In this document: positions 25,330 through 32,724 of the stretch, in pieces
How positions within the stretch are numbered: the stretch's first letter is position 1
How the letters are laid out: every line of letters begins with the position of its first letter
IMG/VR virus record: IMGVR_UViG_3300033553_000338
Coordinates: 62,001-126,000 of that record
DNA: 64,000 nt
Source of the DNA: a virus
Strand: one strand, 5' to 3'
Translations under genes and position numbers: made by a program
The notes under the pieces: generated by a model
The model's input: the letters and a program-made list of their open reading frames with translations, nothing else
What the model was told of the DNA's origin: nothing
Database searches by the model: none

Positions 25330-26322
25330 ATGGAAAACGATAAATTAAAGCAATTGTGCGACATCGCATTAGTACTTAACCCGGTTAAATCCCTTGAAAG
25401 GAATGATGTCCGGCTTACCGTCCTGGAAATTCTAGTAGCTGAGAAGCTGGGAATTTCTGGATTTGAGCTTCTTGGAACTGCCCGTCTCCACGATGGGGGT
25501 ATTCTTTTTGACAACCTTCGTTATTGGGAAATTTTGATGGAACGTACCGGGTTCAAGTACACCTACATTCATGACTTTGAGAAGAAAGTTCACAATCCTA
25601 GAACACGCTACACTGTTATGAAAGTGATCAATGACTGTTATGACTTAGTGAGTACCCATTCTCATTTGGTGACCAGCGAGTTGATTGAAAATACAACAAT
25701 GGATGTTGCCAGGTATTTAAGAAGAGTATGCCTTCAGGACTTTATTGACTCCAATGTCAAGCTCCATGAATTTCATACTAACCTAGTCAGCCCGATCATT
25801 GAGATGGTTTTTGCAACTAATCTCACCGAACCCAACCCTGTTGACAAGGTAAGTATTGACGAATTGTCCAAACTCCCGGGAACTAAAGTTACAGAGCCGG
25901 TAGCTGTGGAGAAGGAAGTAAAAGGCAAGCGGAAGTATACCCCTAGAAAATCTAAAGGTGGCCAGCTGGACCCTATTACCTCAGATATAGTACCCGGTAT
26001 ACCCGGTGATACCAAACCTGCTAATGAAGGTCCACCGATATTCTGCACTACGTCATTGGTGAATAAGCCCAAAGCAACCCCTGCAGAACCTCCGGCACCT
26101 GTACGTGGGATCCCAGGTGAGCGTAATGAAGTCATTACAGAAGTTGATGTGTCTTCCCCAGACGCTGAACTCCCTCAACCCCCAACAATAGGGACTGCAC
26201 AGGAACTACATGAGGAAACGGTAGGATTTGGTAGAGCATCTGGTAGGATTAACAGCCGGGCCAATCGTATAAAACAACTTAGCAAGCACCCATCGGTGTT
26301 TCTCTCTTTAAACCCACAGTAA
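25330..26322 (+). CDS. Hypothetical protein with disordered Pro-rich C-terminus
   Basis: 330 aa. Residues 1-165 are a globular helical part (MENDKLKQLCDIALVLNP; FKYTYIHDFEKKVHN). After that a long charged then Pro/Gly-rich region (KGKRKYTPRKSKG, VPGIPGDTKPANEGPP). The second half is likely unstructured and could be a scaffold or interaction tail. The stop TAATG overlaps the next start. Unassigned. Confidence 0.6.
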   Translation: MENDKLKQLCDIALVLNPVKSLERNDVRLTVLEILVAEKLGISGFELLGTARLHDGGILFDNLRYWEILMERTGFKYTYIHDFEKKVHNPRTRYTVMKVINDCYDLVSTHSHLVTSELIENTTMDVARYLRRVCLQDFIDSNVKLHEFHTNLVSPIIEMVFATNLTEPNPVDKVSIDELSKLPGTKVTEPVAVEKEVKGKRKYTPRKSKGGQLDPITSDIVPGIPGDTKPANEGPPIFCTTSLVNKPKATPAEPPAPVRGIPGERNEVITEVDVSSPDAELPQPPTIGTAQELHEETVGFGRASGRINSRANRIKQLSKHPSVFLSLNPQ

Positions 26323-26507
26323 TGACCGACTACGGAGTACAAAGACTGGCTTTGGTACTTGCTGTTCAAGCAGAGGTAGAAGGTATGAAGGCTGAAAATT
26401 TAATCCGGGAGCAGCAGAATCTCTCACCTGCCTACGGAAGAGATAATTTTGAAGAAATGTCTGGAAGATTAACCAATTTAGCTTATTCAAATGATGACCA
26501 ACTTTAA
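26322..26507 (+). CDS. Small hypothetical protein (61 aa)
   Basis: MTDYGVQRLALVLAVQAEVEG, acidic helical. Overlaps the previous stop by one base and the next start by 17 nt. Unassigned. Confidence 0.52.
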   Translation: MTDYGVQRLALVLAVQAEVEGMKAENLIREQQNLSPAYGRDNFEEMSGRLTNLAYSNDDQL

Positions 26508-27483
26508 TGCATTTGATTACGACCGCTATATTGTAGCATTTTCCGGAGGTAAAGACAGTGTAGCGTGTTTTTTACATTTGATTCAACTCGGTATCCCTTT
26601 GGAAAAAGTTGAACTTTGGCACCATCGGATCGATGGGCATGAGGGATCCAACTTAATGGATTGGCCGGTGACCGATGACTACTGCCGAAAGTTTGCAAAA
26701 GCTTTTGGGGTACCTATCTACTATTCTTGGAAAACTGAAGGATTTGAAGGGGAGTTACTTCGGGAAAACCGGAAGACTCTGCCCAATCGATTTGAGTATC
26801 CTGCGGAAGATTCCATTGTTGAGTGTGGATTGGTTGGAGGTGTTCGGGGAAAGGACTCCACCAGGAGATTGTTTCCCCAAGTTACCGCGAACCTGTCACA
26901 ACGTTGGTGCAGTGCCTATCTGAAAATCGATGTTGCTTCAGCTGCGCTGAATAACCAGAAACGATTCCACAACAAGCGGACCCTATTTATTACCGGGGAA
27001 CGTGCTGAGGAATCAACTGCCCGGGCACATTATGCAGTGTTTGAACCACATCGATGTGATGCCCGTAATGGAGTGAAGAAACGATGGGTTGACCATTGGA
27101 GACCGGTACATTCCTGGGGTGAGCCTCAGGTTTGGGATATTATAGAACGTGCCAATGTTTTACCACATCCGGCTTACCGGCTAGGGTGGGGGAGACTATC
27201 TTGTATGTTCTGTATCTTCGGATCTGATAACCAGTGGAAGTCTGCTCACGAGGTTGACCCTCAACGAGTGCAACGGATTATCCAGTATGAACAAGAATTC
27301 GGTAAAACCATTCATCGCAAGCTGAGTGTTATCGAACGAATATCTAAAGGAGTAGCCCACTGTAAAGATTGGGATCGAGAGCTTATCGCTCTGGCCTTGT
27401 CGGATACTTACACTGAAAGCATCTTTGCTGAAGAGTGGGAACTTCCCATTGGAGCCTATGGTGAGAACGCTGGACCTACTTAG
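26491..27483 (+). CDS. PP-loop ATPase / PAPS reductase-like protein
   Basis: 330 aa. Residues about 12-23 contain AFSGGKDSVACF, the PP-loop SGGxDS that binds ATP and adenylates or hands on sulfate/sulfur. A C-terminal CMFCIFGS (about residue 230) adds a metal- or substrate-binding Cys pair. The family (PAPS reductase, pfam01507) includes sulfonucleotide reductases, DndC-like DNA sulfur-modification proteins and tRNA thiolases. The start could be 26491 or 26494. A second relative lies at 34901-35785. Its substrate cannot be told from sequence. Confidence 0.75.
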   Translation: MMTNFNAFDYDRYIVAFSGGKDSVACFLHLIQLGIPLEKVELWHHRIDGHEGSNLMDWPVTDDYCRKFAKAFGVPIYYSWKTEGFEGELLRENRKTLPNRFEYPAEDSIVECGLVGGVRGKDSTRRLFPQVTANLSQRWCSAYLKIDVASAALNNQKRFHNKRTLFITGERAEESTARAHYAVFEPHRCDARNGVKKRWVDHWRPVHSWGEPQVWDIIERANVLPHPAYRLGWGRLSCMFCIFGSDNQWKSAHEVDPQRVQRIIQYEQEFGKTIHRKLSVIERISKGVAHCKDWDRELIALALSDTYTESIFAEEWELPIGAYGENAGPT

Positions 27484-27516
27484 TTATCAGGTATAACCTC
27501 TAATATTACAGAATTC

Positions 27517-27798
27517 ATGATCTTTCGATACGCATTAAGGAATCAGCAGAAGATTGCTCAGAAGCTGGGAAACCACGTTCTTTTGGACCTTCGTAAGTCC
27601 CTTGACGGGTACTTTTCCAAGGATCAGGAATTGGTGGTTAAGGAGTTCCCTGACATTAAACCTGGGGTAGCTATGAAAGGACTTCTGGTAAAGTCATCTA
27701 AAGATGAACCAGTTACCCATACTTTTCTGATTACACGAATTACTTTTAACGTATATAATTTAGCCTATTATGGTACAAACAGCAATATTGGCGGGTAA
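27517..27798 (+). CDS. Hypothetical protein (93 aa)
   Basis: MIFRYALRNQQKIAQKLG, beta-rich with helical start. The end overlaps the next gene by 28 nt. Unassigned. Confidence 0.5.
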   Translation: MIFRYALRNQQKIAQKLGNHVLLDLRKSLDGYFSKDQELVVKEFPDIKPGVAMKGLLVKSSKDEPVTHTFLITRITFNVYNLAYYGTNSNIGG

Positions 27799-28453
27799 AA
27801 CAGTTGCCCTGAAGATCGTCCCTGATAATGACTGCAGAAGCCCTCGGGAAGATGATGAGGGTATTTTGGGGACAATGGTGTACACTTCCTCAGACTATGT
27901 GCTTGGAGATAAGAGGATATCTGATCCCATTGAATTTCTCATCGATATCTTAGGGTACAGCTATGACACGTATAGTGAGTACCTTTCCTCAAAGTTTGAG
28001 AGGGCTAGTGATATACTGGCATATCTGGAGGATAAGTTTGAAAAGAAATTTGTTGTTCATAAGTTGTATCTGTATGATCATTCAGGGATAACCATGAGTA
28101 CAAGTCCTTTCTCCTGCCGCTGGGACTCTGGCCAGGTAGGTTACATTTATGCTTCTCTGGAACGATACAATGAGTTGACCTGCAATAAGCATAAACGATT
28201 GACCAAAACTTTACGCAATAAAATCCTTGAGGAATTGAAGGGGGAGGTAAAAACTTTTGACGACCACCTCACAGGTAGCGTCTATGGATTTGAAATCAAT
28301 GAGGTTGATGAGGATGGGGATGAATTAAACTTCATCGATTCCTGTTACGGCTTCTACGGAGATGAGTGGTTTAAAAATGGGATGTCTGATTATGTCCCGG
28401 ACGAGCTTCACCAACTTCTGAAAGATGTTGAAATAACTTATAGCAATAGCTAA
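27770..28453 (+). CDS. Hypothetical protein (227 aa)
   Basis: MVQTAILAGKTVALKIVPDN, with two CYS-rich stretches (TSPFSCRWDSGQVGYIYA; SCYGFYGDEWFKNGM). Possible compact enzyme-like fold with WDSGQVGY and CYGFYG; resembles uncharacterised phage proteins with a conserved CR-GDEWF pattern. Overlaps the preceding and following genes by 28 nt and 1 nt. Unassigned. Confidence 0.62.
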   Translation: MVQTAILAGKTVALKIVPDNDCRSPREDDEGILGTMVYTSSDYVLGDKRISDPIEFLIDILGYSYDTYSEYLSSKFERASDILAYLEDKFEKKFVVHKLYLYDHSGITMSTSPFSCRWDSGQVGYIYASLERYNELTCNKHKRLTKTLRNKILEELKGEVKTFDDHLTGSVYGFEINEVDEDGDELNFIDSCYGFYGDEWFKNGMSDYVPDELHQLLKDVEITYSNS

Positions 28454-28635
28454 TGACAGTCAATGAATTGATTACAGCCCTGCAACTCCTTAAGCCCAGC
28501 TTACGGGATAAACCGGTGTTTATCGTTGCTCCTAATGGACTGAAGTTTGAGCCAAAGCCAAAATGTCTTTTAGGTAAAGGTAAAAACTACTGGGATGAAG
28601 ATGCAGTTGAAAGTGTTCTACTAACTTACGAATAA
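28453..28635 (+). CDS. Small hypothetical protein (60 aa)
   Basis: MTVNELITALQLLKPSLRD, then KPVFIVAPNGLKFEPKP. A similar N-terminal motif (MKLRDYIKSLENF... LQVVTSSD) occurs in the gene at 36622, suggesting a small conserved phage fold. Overlaps the upstream stop by one base. Confidence 0.58.
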   Translation: MTVNELITALQLLKPSLRDKPVFIVAPNGLKFEPKPKCLLGKGKNYWDEDAVESVLLTYE

Positions 28636-28639
28636 TGGA

Positions 28640-28659
28640 GAGGGGTATAATTTCCCCTC
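28640..28659. terminator. Probable bidirectional terminator between convergent genes
   Basis: GAGGGG and CCCCTC flank an 8-nt loop, in the 36-nt gap between the plus-strand stop at 28635 and the minus-strand GroEL stop at 28672. The T tracts on either side are short (ACTTATTTTCT on the plus strand), so efficiency is uncertain. Confidence 0.5.
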
Positions 28660-28671
28660 CCCACTTATTTT

Positions 28672-30282
28672 CTATAGGTCACTGAAGGCATCATCGCTGG
28701 TCTCCATTTCCTCCTTACCGGTGATCATACACTCTGTAGTGAGGATCATCCCTGCAACTGAGGAAGCATTGAGTAAAGCATTCTTTGCAACCAATGAAGG
28801 GTCAATTACTTTGGTGATTAGCATATCTCCAAAGTCACCAGTCCGTAGGTTCAGGCAAGAATGTATATCTCCCTTAAGAATCATTTCAGCAGCAGAGCCG
28901 ATGGCGTTCTTTTTGCCGGCATTTGTAAGAATGCACTGAAAGGGAGCATGTAATGCTTGCTTCATGATTTCCCAGGCGATAACGTCATGGGTGTTTGAGC
29001 TATTGTAGCTTAATACTGAAGCAGCTCTCAGGTAAGTGGCACCACCACCGGGCACAACTCCGTCTTGGATAGCCGAACGACAGGCCGCGAGAGCATCGTC
29101 AATCCGGTCAATCTTTTCGCGGATCTCAAATTCGGAGTATGCTCCAACATTGATTGTTGCAATACCCCCGGTGAACTTCGCGTAACGCTGACGGTTTTTC
29201 TTCAAGTCAAACTCATCATCTGATGAGGCTACTTGTTTTTCGATAATCTCTTTACGCAGAGCCTTAAGCTCATTGCTACCATGTCCACCAATAATGGTGG
29301 TTGAGTTTTCGGTAACGATTACTTTCTCAGCTGATCCCAGGTACACAGATTTAAAGGATCCCAACAGATAACCTCTGTCCGGGGCAAATACAGTTGCACC
29401 GGTCATAGCTGCTATGTCATCCAAAGTCTCAACGCGGTAGGAACCGTGTTCCGGTGTATGAGTAGCACAAATTTCTACAGCTCCTTTCATCCGGTTTAGG
29501 ATAAGGTTGTTTAATACTTTCTGATCGTACTCATTGGCAATGATCAGTATAGGTCTTTTTTGCTCTTTGGCATAAGTAAGTACCTGGACAATTTCAGCTA
29601 CCTTTTCAATCTTTGCCTGGCACACTAAGATCAATGGGTCTTTAAGGATACACTGTTTTTTGTCCGGAGTATTGGAAAACTGACTGTTAAGGAATCCTTT
29701 CATGTACTCCAGACCATCGGTGAAGGTCACAGTTGTTTCAAAAGATGAGGATTCACCCAGTTCAATGACCCCCTGGTATCCAATACGGGAATAGGCCTGG
29801 TAGATTAGGTTTCCGATCTCTGTATCATTGTTCGCGGATATTGTGGCCACTTCACGCAGGATGTCCAGGTCTACCGGACGTTTTACACGGTCGATAAACT
29901 CTACAATCTCCTGAACTCGCAGGTCGATGCAACGCTTAAGCTCGACAGGATTGACATCTTTTTTCAGTGCCTCCATGCCCAGCTTGGTGATTGCATGTGC
30001 TAAAACCGTAGCAGTGGTTGTACCGTCACCGGCATCATCGGAAGTCCTGGAAGCTACCTCCTTTACAATGTTAGCTCCAAGGTTCTCAAAGGGATCCTCA
30101 AGGGTAATACTTCGGGCCACAGTCACACCGTCTTTGGTAATGTGGGCTTTTCCGGAGTTTCTTTCAATAATCACATTTCGTCCCATAGGCCCTAAGGTGA
30201 CTGAGACTGCCTTTGCAAGGATGGTCAATCCACGAAGGATTGCTTCCCTTGACTCATCGTTGAATTTAATTTGTTTTGCCAT
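28672..30282 (-). CDS. groEL: Chaperonin GroEL
   Basis: 536 aa when started at MAKQIKFNDESR (ATG 30280-30282); an upstream in-frame extension of 19 residues is not conserved. Family motifs are clear: TLGPMGRNVIIE, KDGVTVA, DDAGDGTTTATVLAH (ATP phosphate loop, catalytic Asp after GTTT) and VPGGGATYLR. The apical domain is shortened and diverged, and the usual GGM-rich C-terminal tail is replaced by EEMETSDDAFSDL. It assists folding, probably of virion proteins, with the GroES-like product from 8533-9192 or the host GroES. It is a single minus-strand gene between plus-strand blocks and so has its own promoter, probably around 30325-30350, where plus and minus starts diverge. Confidence 0.95.
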   Translation of the reverse strand: MAKQIKFNDESREAILRGLTILAKAVSVTLGPMGRNVIIERNSGKAHITKDGVTVARSITLEDPFENLGANIVKEVASRTSDDAGDGTTTATVLAHAITKLGMEALKKDVNPVELKRCIDLRVQEIVEFIDRVKRPVDLDILREVATISANNDTEIGNLIYQAYSRIGYQGVIELGESSSFETTVTFTDGLEYMKGFLNSQFSNTPDKKQCILKDPLILVCQAKIEKVAEIVQVLTYAKEQKRPILIIANEYDQKVLNNLILNRMKGAVEICATHTPEHGSYRVETLDDIAAMTGATVFAPDRGYLLGSFKSVYLGSAEKVIVTENSTTIIGGHGSNELKALRKEIIEKQVASSDDEFDLKKNRQRYAKFTGGIATINVGAYSEFEIREKIDRIDDALAACRSAIQDGVVPGGGATYLRAASVLSYNSSNTHDVIAWEIMKQALHAPFQCILTNAGKKNAIGSAAEMILKGDIHSCLNLRTGDFGDMLITKVIDPSLVAKNALLNASSVAGMILTTECMITGKEEMETSDDAFSDL

Positions 30283-30324
30283 ATTATAACTAGAATTATT
30301 ATCTAGTAAGAATATAATCAAAAA

Positions 30325-30350
30325 TTGTCGTATAATCAATCTTAATTATT
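30325..30350 (+). promoter_or_regulatory. TTGTCGTATAATCAATCTTAATT motif in divergent gap
   Basis: The 87-nt gap between groEL and the next plus-strand gene contains TCGTATAATCAATC, a family member of TTCGTATAA, in plus orientation. A minus-strand AT-rich stretch (AGAATTATTATCTAG) next to groEL could hold its own promoter. Confidence 0.45.
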
Positions 30351-30369
30351 ACTTTTGAAGCATTTTATC

Positions 30370-31014
30370 ATGGAATATAAAGAACTCGAAGAACTTGTAA
30401 AAGCCGAAAAGGTTGAGTATATCATCATGGCTGATGGGACTAAAGCCAGGTTATTCATTTCAAACATGGATCGCCTTTGCAGATTTAAACCCAAATCTTC
30501 CAGAAGAGGGTATGTCCTATCCGAAGTTGATGTTAACACACTTCAGGCAATTGTGTACCTGAAAGAAAAAACCCAGGAGGATCTGGATAAAGATGAATTC
30601 AAGCTCATCTCAAAATACCGGAAGCTTGCGGAGAAATCCAGCTTCACAAATCCCTTTATTGAGGATTGTCGGTTTCTTCCTGCCACTTTGGAAGAGTGGG
30701 TTAAGCAAGGTAAGAAGAGCCTGTATGACTATCGTATCACCACTGGAAACCGGATTGATGGGAAGGTTATTACGCTTGACAAAATTTTCAGACTGTACCC
30801 AGAGGCAGTAAACTCCTTCAGGGATGCCATTAGAAAGAAAAGGGAAAGTAGGCATTCAGGTCCTATGGATGGGTATGATATGACAATCAGTACCCAGAAG
30901 AGGGGAGATGGTACCTTTGTAGGGTACCTTGCTATGGAGTTCAAGGGATGTGCCAATGGTTATTACTATGCCCTAATCAATGACAATACTTTTATAGGTG
31001 TTGATGTTGATTAA
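30370..31014 (+). CDS. Hypothetical protein (214 aa)
   Basis: ATG 30370 (MEYKELEELVKAEKVEYI); a TTG 15 nt earlier is less likely. The N-terminal part is beta/alpha mixed, the rest helical with strongly basic patches (RKKRESRHSGPMDGYDM). It precedes the tmRNA/tRNA cluster by 350 nt. Unassigned. Confidence 0.6.
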   Translation: MEYKELEELVKAEKVEYIIMADGTKARLFISNMDRLCRFKPKSSRRGYVLSEVDVNTLQAIVYLKEKTQEDLDKDEFKLISKYRKLAEKSSFTNPFIEDCRFLPATLEEWVKQGKKSLYDYRITTGNRIDGKVITLDKIFRLYPEAVNSFRDAIRKKRESRHSGPMDGYDMTISTQKRGDGTFVGYLAMEFKGCANGYYYALINDNTFIGVDVD

Positions 31015-31023
31015 TTTTAGGGT

Positions 31024-31326
31024 ATGGATAGGATAAAAGAGTTAGTAGAACTTATAGCTATTTCAATTTTTCTTAGCCCTTGTACAGATGAAGAATTATG
31101 TGATAGGGAATTTCTAAATAATATATGCCTGGGCAATGTGCAAAGGCTTATTATGAGGTTAGAAAAAGAGAAAGCAATTTATTATAAAGGGGAAACTATG
31201 CACATTTACAGATCCTGGGCCAAGAAAAACTTAAAAGGACATGATCTTGATTTCCGCACAGAGAAGGAAAAATACTTGGATGGTATGACTACTTTTGCAC
31301 GTGAAGTTTATAAGGGTAACTTTTGA
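31024..31326 (+). CDS. Hypothetical protein (100 aa)
   Basis: MDRIKELVELIAISIFLSPC, helical with a Cys-rich start (CTDEELCDREFLNNICLG). It ends 20 nt before the promoter-like element of the RNA cluster. Could be a small regulator (winged-helix-like). Unassigned. Confidence 0.58.
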   Translation: MDRIKELVELIAISIFLSPCTDEELCDREFLNNICLGNVQRLIMRLEKEKAIYYKGETMHIYRSWAKKNLKGHDLDFRTEKEKYLDGMTTFAREVYKGNF

Positions 31327-31346
31327 GAAACTATTGCAAATTTTTA

Positions 31347-31372
31347 TTTGTATAATAGTTTTTAATGATTAA
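31347..31372 (+). promoter_or_regulatory. TTTGTATAATAG motif with TTAATGATTAAA upstream of the RNA cluster
   Basis: TTTGTATAATAGTTTTTAATGATTAAATT is the same two-part element found inverted at 4650 and 12800. It is placed 44 nt upstream of the acceptor half of the tmRNA, as a promoter for the stable RNA operon would be. The basis is recurrence and position. Confidence 0.5.
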
Positions 31373-31399
31373 ATTCGTGTATTGTATGGCGTAAGCTAT

Positions 31400-31464
31400 T
31401 CGATATAGTTCAATGCTACATTAAGTCGCATGTTTGGACCCGGGTTCGATTCCCGGCATCTCCA
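31400..31464 (+). ncRNA. ssrA: tmRNA acceptor half (3' tRNA-like part), permuted two-piece tmRNA
   Basis: This segment holds the 3' side of a tmRNA tRNA-like domain. The P2 3' strand is CTACAT (31416-31421), then a T-arm with stem CCGGG/CCCGG around the TTCGATT loop (31440-31456), then the acceptor strand CATCTCC (31457-31463) and a discriminator A (31464). No CCA is encoded. The 5' side, GGGGATG, is not here but 140 nt downstream at 31604, where it pairs with CATCTCC at six of seven Watson-Crick positions plus one G-U. The order acceptor half first, coding half second is that of the circularly permuted tmRNAs of alphaproteobacteria and some cyanobacteria. A short hairpin AGCTAT/ATAGTT sits just upstream at about 31393. 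The 5' end of the acceptor RNA is not determined. Confidence 0.85.
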
Positions 31465-31603
31465 CTCGTAGTCCAATTAAAAGAAGAAGTTGTCCGGGTA
31501 ATTCCCGGCTGATCTTAGGAGATTTTTGGGGTAGCCTAAGAAAGAATGACAAAAACATTTTCGGAAGTACTATAGGTACGTTATACCGGATTTGCCCATC
31601 CAC

Positions 31604-31750
31604 GGGGATGACTGGTTTTGACAGGTGTGTAGAAGTGATGTAGGGAACACAAGCAGTTTTTTAAACGGCAAAACAATTCCATTATTTAGCAACGCGCAGG
31701 TCAGACTTGCAGCGTAGTTAACGGTTTCTCCTGGCTCCGTAATGCCGGGA
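31604..31750 (+). ncRNA. ssrA: tmRNA coding half with proteolysis tag, permuted two-piece tmRNA
   Basis: The 5' end GGGGATG (31604-31610) is followed by ACTGGTTTTGACAGG, the tmRNA D-loop signature. ATGTAG (31638-31643) is the P2 5' strand, complementary to CTACAT in the acceptor half; GTGTGT/GCATGT adds wobble pairs. The resume codon is probably GGC at 31667, after TTTTTTAAAC. The tag reads GKTIPLFSNAQVRLAA followed by TAG at 31715-31717, preceded by the charged alanine. The LAA ending is the ClpXP degron. A hairpin TCCTGG/CCGGGA (31729-31734 and 31745-31750) follows the tag and marks the likely end of this piece. Trans-translation would tag proteins on stalled ribosomes. No SmpB gene is in the window. 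Confidence 0.87.
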
Positions 31751-31753
31751 AAT

Positions 31754-31893
31754 GGGAAAGTAGCTCAGTTGGTAGAGCTGGAGGCTGAACGCCTCTGGAG
31801 AGCCTCGGAAACACGGATGCGTGTTTTGTCAGTAAAGGCCAACGAATCGGGGGACATCCCGAAAGTGCGTAGGTTCGAGTCCTACCTATCCCA
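31754..31893 (+). tRNA. tRNA-like element 1 (Phe-type anticodon GAA) with 70-nt insert
   Basis: Acceptor GGGAAAG/CTATCCC (one A-A mismatch), canonical D-arm GCTC...GAGC, and an anticodon arm at 31780-31796 with loop CTGAACG, hence GAA (position 37 is C, normally a purine). The T-arm is GTAGG/CCTAC around TTCGAGT (31869-31885). Between the anticodon arm and T-arm there are 72 nt instead of about 5. This insert holds a perfect 7-bp hairpin AAACACG-GATG-CGTGTTT (31809-31826) and a CGGG/CCCG hairpin at 31848-31861. It begins 3 nt after the tmRNA coding half, so both come from one precursor. No CCA encoded. Function as a normal tRNA is doubtful without removal of the insert. Confidence 0.65.
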
Positions 31894-31932
31894 CAACTAA
31901 AATCAGCTATTATGGTAGTTTACCCTTTAGTA

Positions 31933-32076
31933 GCGGATGTGCCGAATGTGACAATCTTTGCGAAATGCATTGAGATCCGGTGGTTCTATAAAATCGAAAA
32001 ACCACTGGGTAAATTAACCAAGAACACTTGCCTTAGGCCGAATTTGGGGTTCGGTAACTAAGCAAAGCACATTCGT
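31933..32076 (+). ncRNA. Structured RNA of unknown class
   Basis: Ends pair: CGGATGTG (31934-31941) with CACATTCG (32068-32075). Next inside, CTTTGC (31956-31961) pairs with GCAAAG (32062-32067). A strong internal hairpin CCGGTGGTT/AACCACTGG (31977-31985 and 32000-32008, one G-U) and a small one CCGAA/TTCGG (32038-32042 and 32050-32054) complete the fold. It has no T-arm or anticodon and matches no class that I can name. It lies between tRNA-like elements and could be processed together with them. Confidence 0.6.
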
Positions 32077-32079
32077 AAT

Positions 32080-32100
32080 CCCGGGATGGTTTATCCCGGG
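32080..32100 (+). other. Perfect hairpin between structured RNA and tRNA-Ser
   Basis: CCCGGGAT at 32080-32087 pairs with ATCCCGGG at 32093-32100 around GGTTT. It lacks a T tract, so an RNA processing signal or stabiliser is more likely than a terminator. Confidence 0.6.
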
Positions 32101-32105
32101 TACAA

Positions 32106-32194
32106 GGAGAGTTGGGTAAGAGGCTTAAGCCACCGGTTTGCTAAACCGGCGTACAGATTAAACTGTACCGGGGGTTCGAATCCCTCACTCTCCG
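32106..32194 (+). tRNA. tRNA-Ser (GCT)
   Basis: A well-formed class II tRNA: acceptor GGAGAGT/ACTCTCC, D-arm GGGTAAGAGGCTTAAGCC-type, anticodon stem ACCGG/CCGG.. with loop TTGCTAA (anticodon GCT, reading AGC and AGT), long variable arm GTACAG/CTGTAC, T-arm GGGGG/TCCC.. with TTCGAAT, discriminator G. No CCA encoded. The only element of the cluster that is entirely canonical. Confidence 0.92.
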
Positions 32195-32205
32195 CTGAAA
32201 TGTAT

Positions 32206-32333
32206 AGGGATATGACGGAATTGGTAGACGCTAAAGATGGAGGTATGAAACAATCAAGCTGCATTGTGCATGATGTGTAGAGCATGTTAGTAATATCTGT
32301 GAAGTCGTGCAGGTTCGAATCCTGCTATCTCTT
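32206..32333 (+). tRNA. tRNA-like element 2 (Leu-type D-arm) with insert
   Basis: Acceptor AGGGATA/TATCTCT (7 bp, one G-T) and T-arm GCAGG/CCTGC around TTCGAAT. The D-arm ACGGAATTGGTAGACGC is the Leu class II form. No normal anticodon arm follows: AAGAT and ATATCT flank about 50 nt containing ACAAT/ATTGT and GCATG repeats. Total 128 nt against 85-88 for tRNA-Leu. Possible anticodons (GGA, CAA) cannot be settled. Confidence 0.6.
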
Positions 32334-32345
32334 AAAATTAAACAT

Positions 32346-32519
32346 GTATGTCTGTCCCAGTTGGGGGAGCATCTGGAGCACAAGGAAAGGGAGTCATGCC
32401 CCGGAACTTGTGTTCATGTACAATACCTGGAGTTTTTGTAAAAGTGTACATATTACACAAACTCCAATCATTGTCTTATGGAAACAAAAGGATGTAGGGT
32501 TCGAATCCCTGGATATACT
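32346..32519 (+). tRNA. tRNA-like element 3 with ~100-nt structured insert
   Basis: Acceptor GTATGTC/GATATAC (one G-T) and T-arm TAGGG/CCCTG around TTCGAAT. D-arm TCCC-AGTTGG-GGGA. Directly after it, CATCT pairs with GGATG just before the T-stem, leaving no variable loop, which resembles the P2 junction of tmRNA more than a tRNA. Inside lie hairpin CACAAG/CTTGTG (32379-32384 and 32407-32412) and hairpin TGGAGTTT/AAACTCCA (32428-32435 and 32459-32466) with an inner GTGTA/TACAC. ATGTACA and TGTACAT could form a further pseudoknot. No standard anticodon arm is visible. Confidence 0.6.
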
Positions 32520-32620
32520 CTGATACAAAAGACGGAAACAGGCATCGGTCCGGATTTGAATGGAGATACCATAGGCTTTCAGCGTAGGCTGATGATGCGG
32601 AAAACTAAGTCTTTTTATCT

Positions 32621-32687
32621 GGACCTCTATCACTTTAGAATGGTTGCCCTTGGCTCAAGGGTTCAGGTTCGATTCCTGAGAGGTCCG
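32621..32687 (+). tRNA. Short atypical tRNA (67 nt)
   Basis: Acceptor GGACCTC/GAGGTCC, perfect 7 bp. D-stem ATCA/TGGT with loop CTTTAGAA, anticodon hairpin CCCTT/AAGGG with only GGCTC between (GGC would be Ala), T-arm TCAGG/CCTGA around TTCGATT, discriminator G. It has a one-base variable region, so it is minimal. Upstream, 32520-32620 holds about 100 nt that folds (GCATCG/TGATGC) and where GGTCCGG could compete with the acceptor strand. Confidence 0.6.
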
Positions 32688-32724
32688 CTTAGTTGGTTGG
32701 TTAGTTTTTTAGTGTTGGTTTTTT

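Noticed and set aside
31327-31600. Conventional tRNA ending at 31464 with its own 5' acceptor
   Set aside because: No upstream GGAGATG-type strand exists; the only good partner of CATCTCC is GGGGATG at 31604.
32580-32620. Hammerhead-ribozyme-like core CTGATGA ... GAAA at 32589-32604
   Set aside because: Only TGCG lies between the two core parts, so stem II cannot form, and no plausible stem I/III with a cleavage triplet was found.
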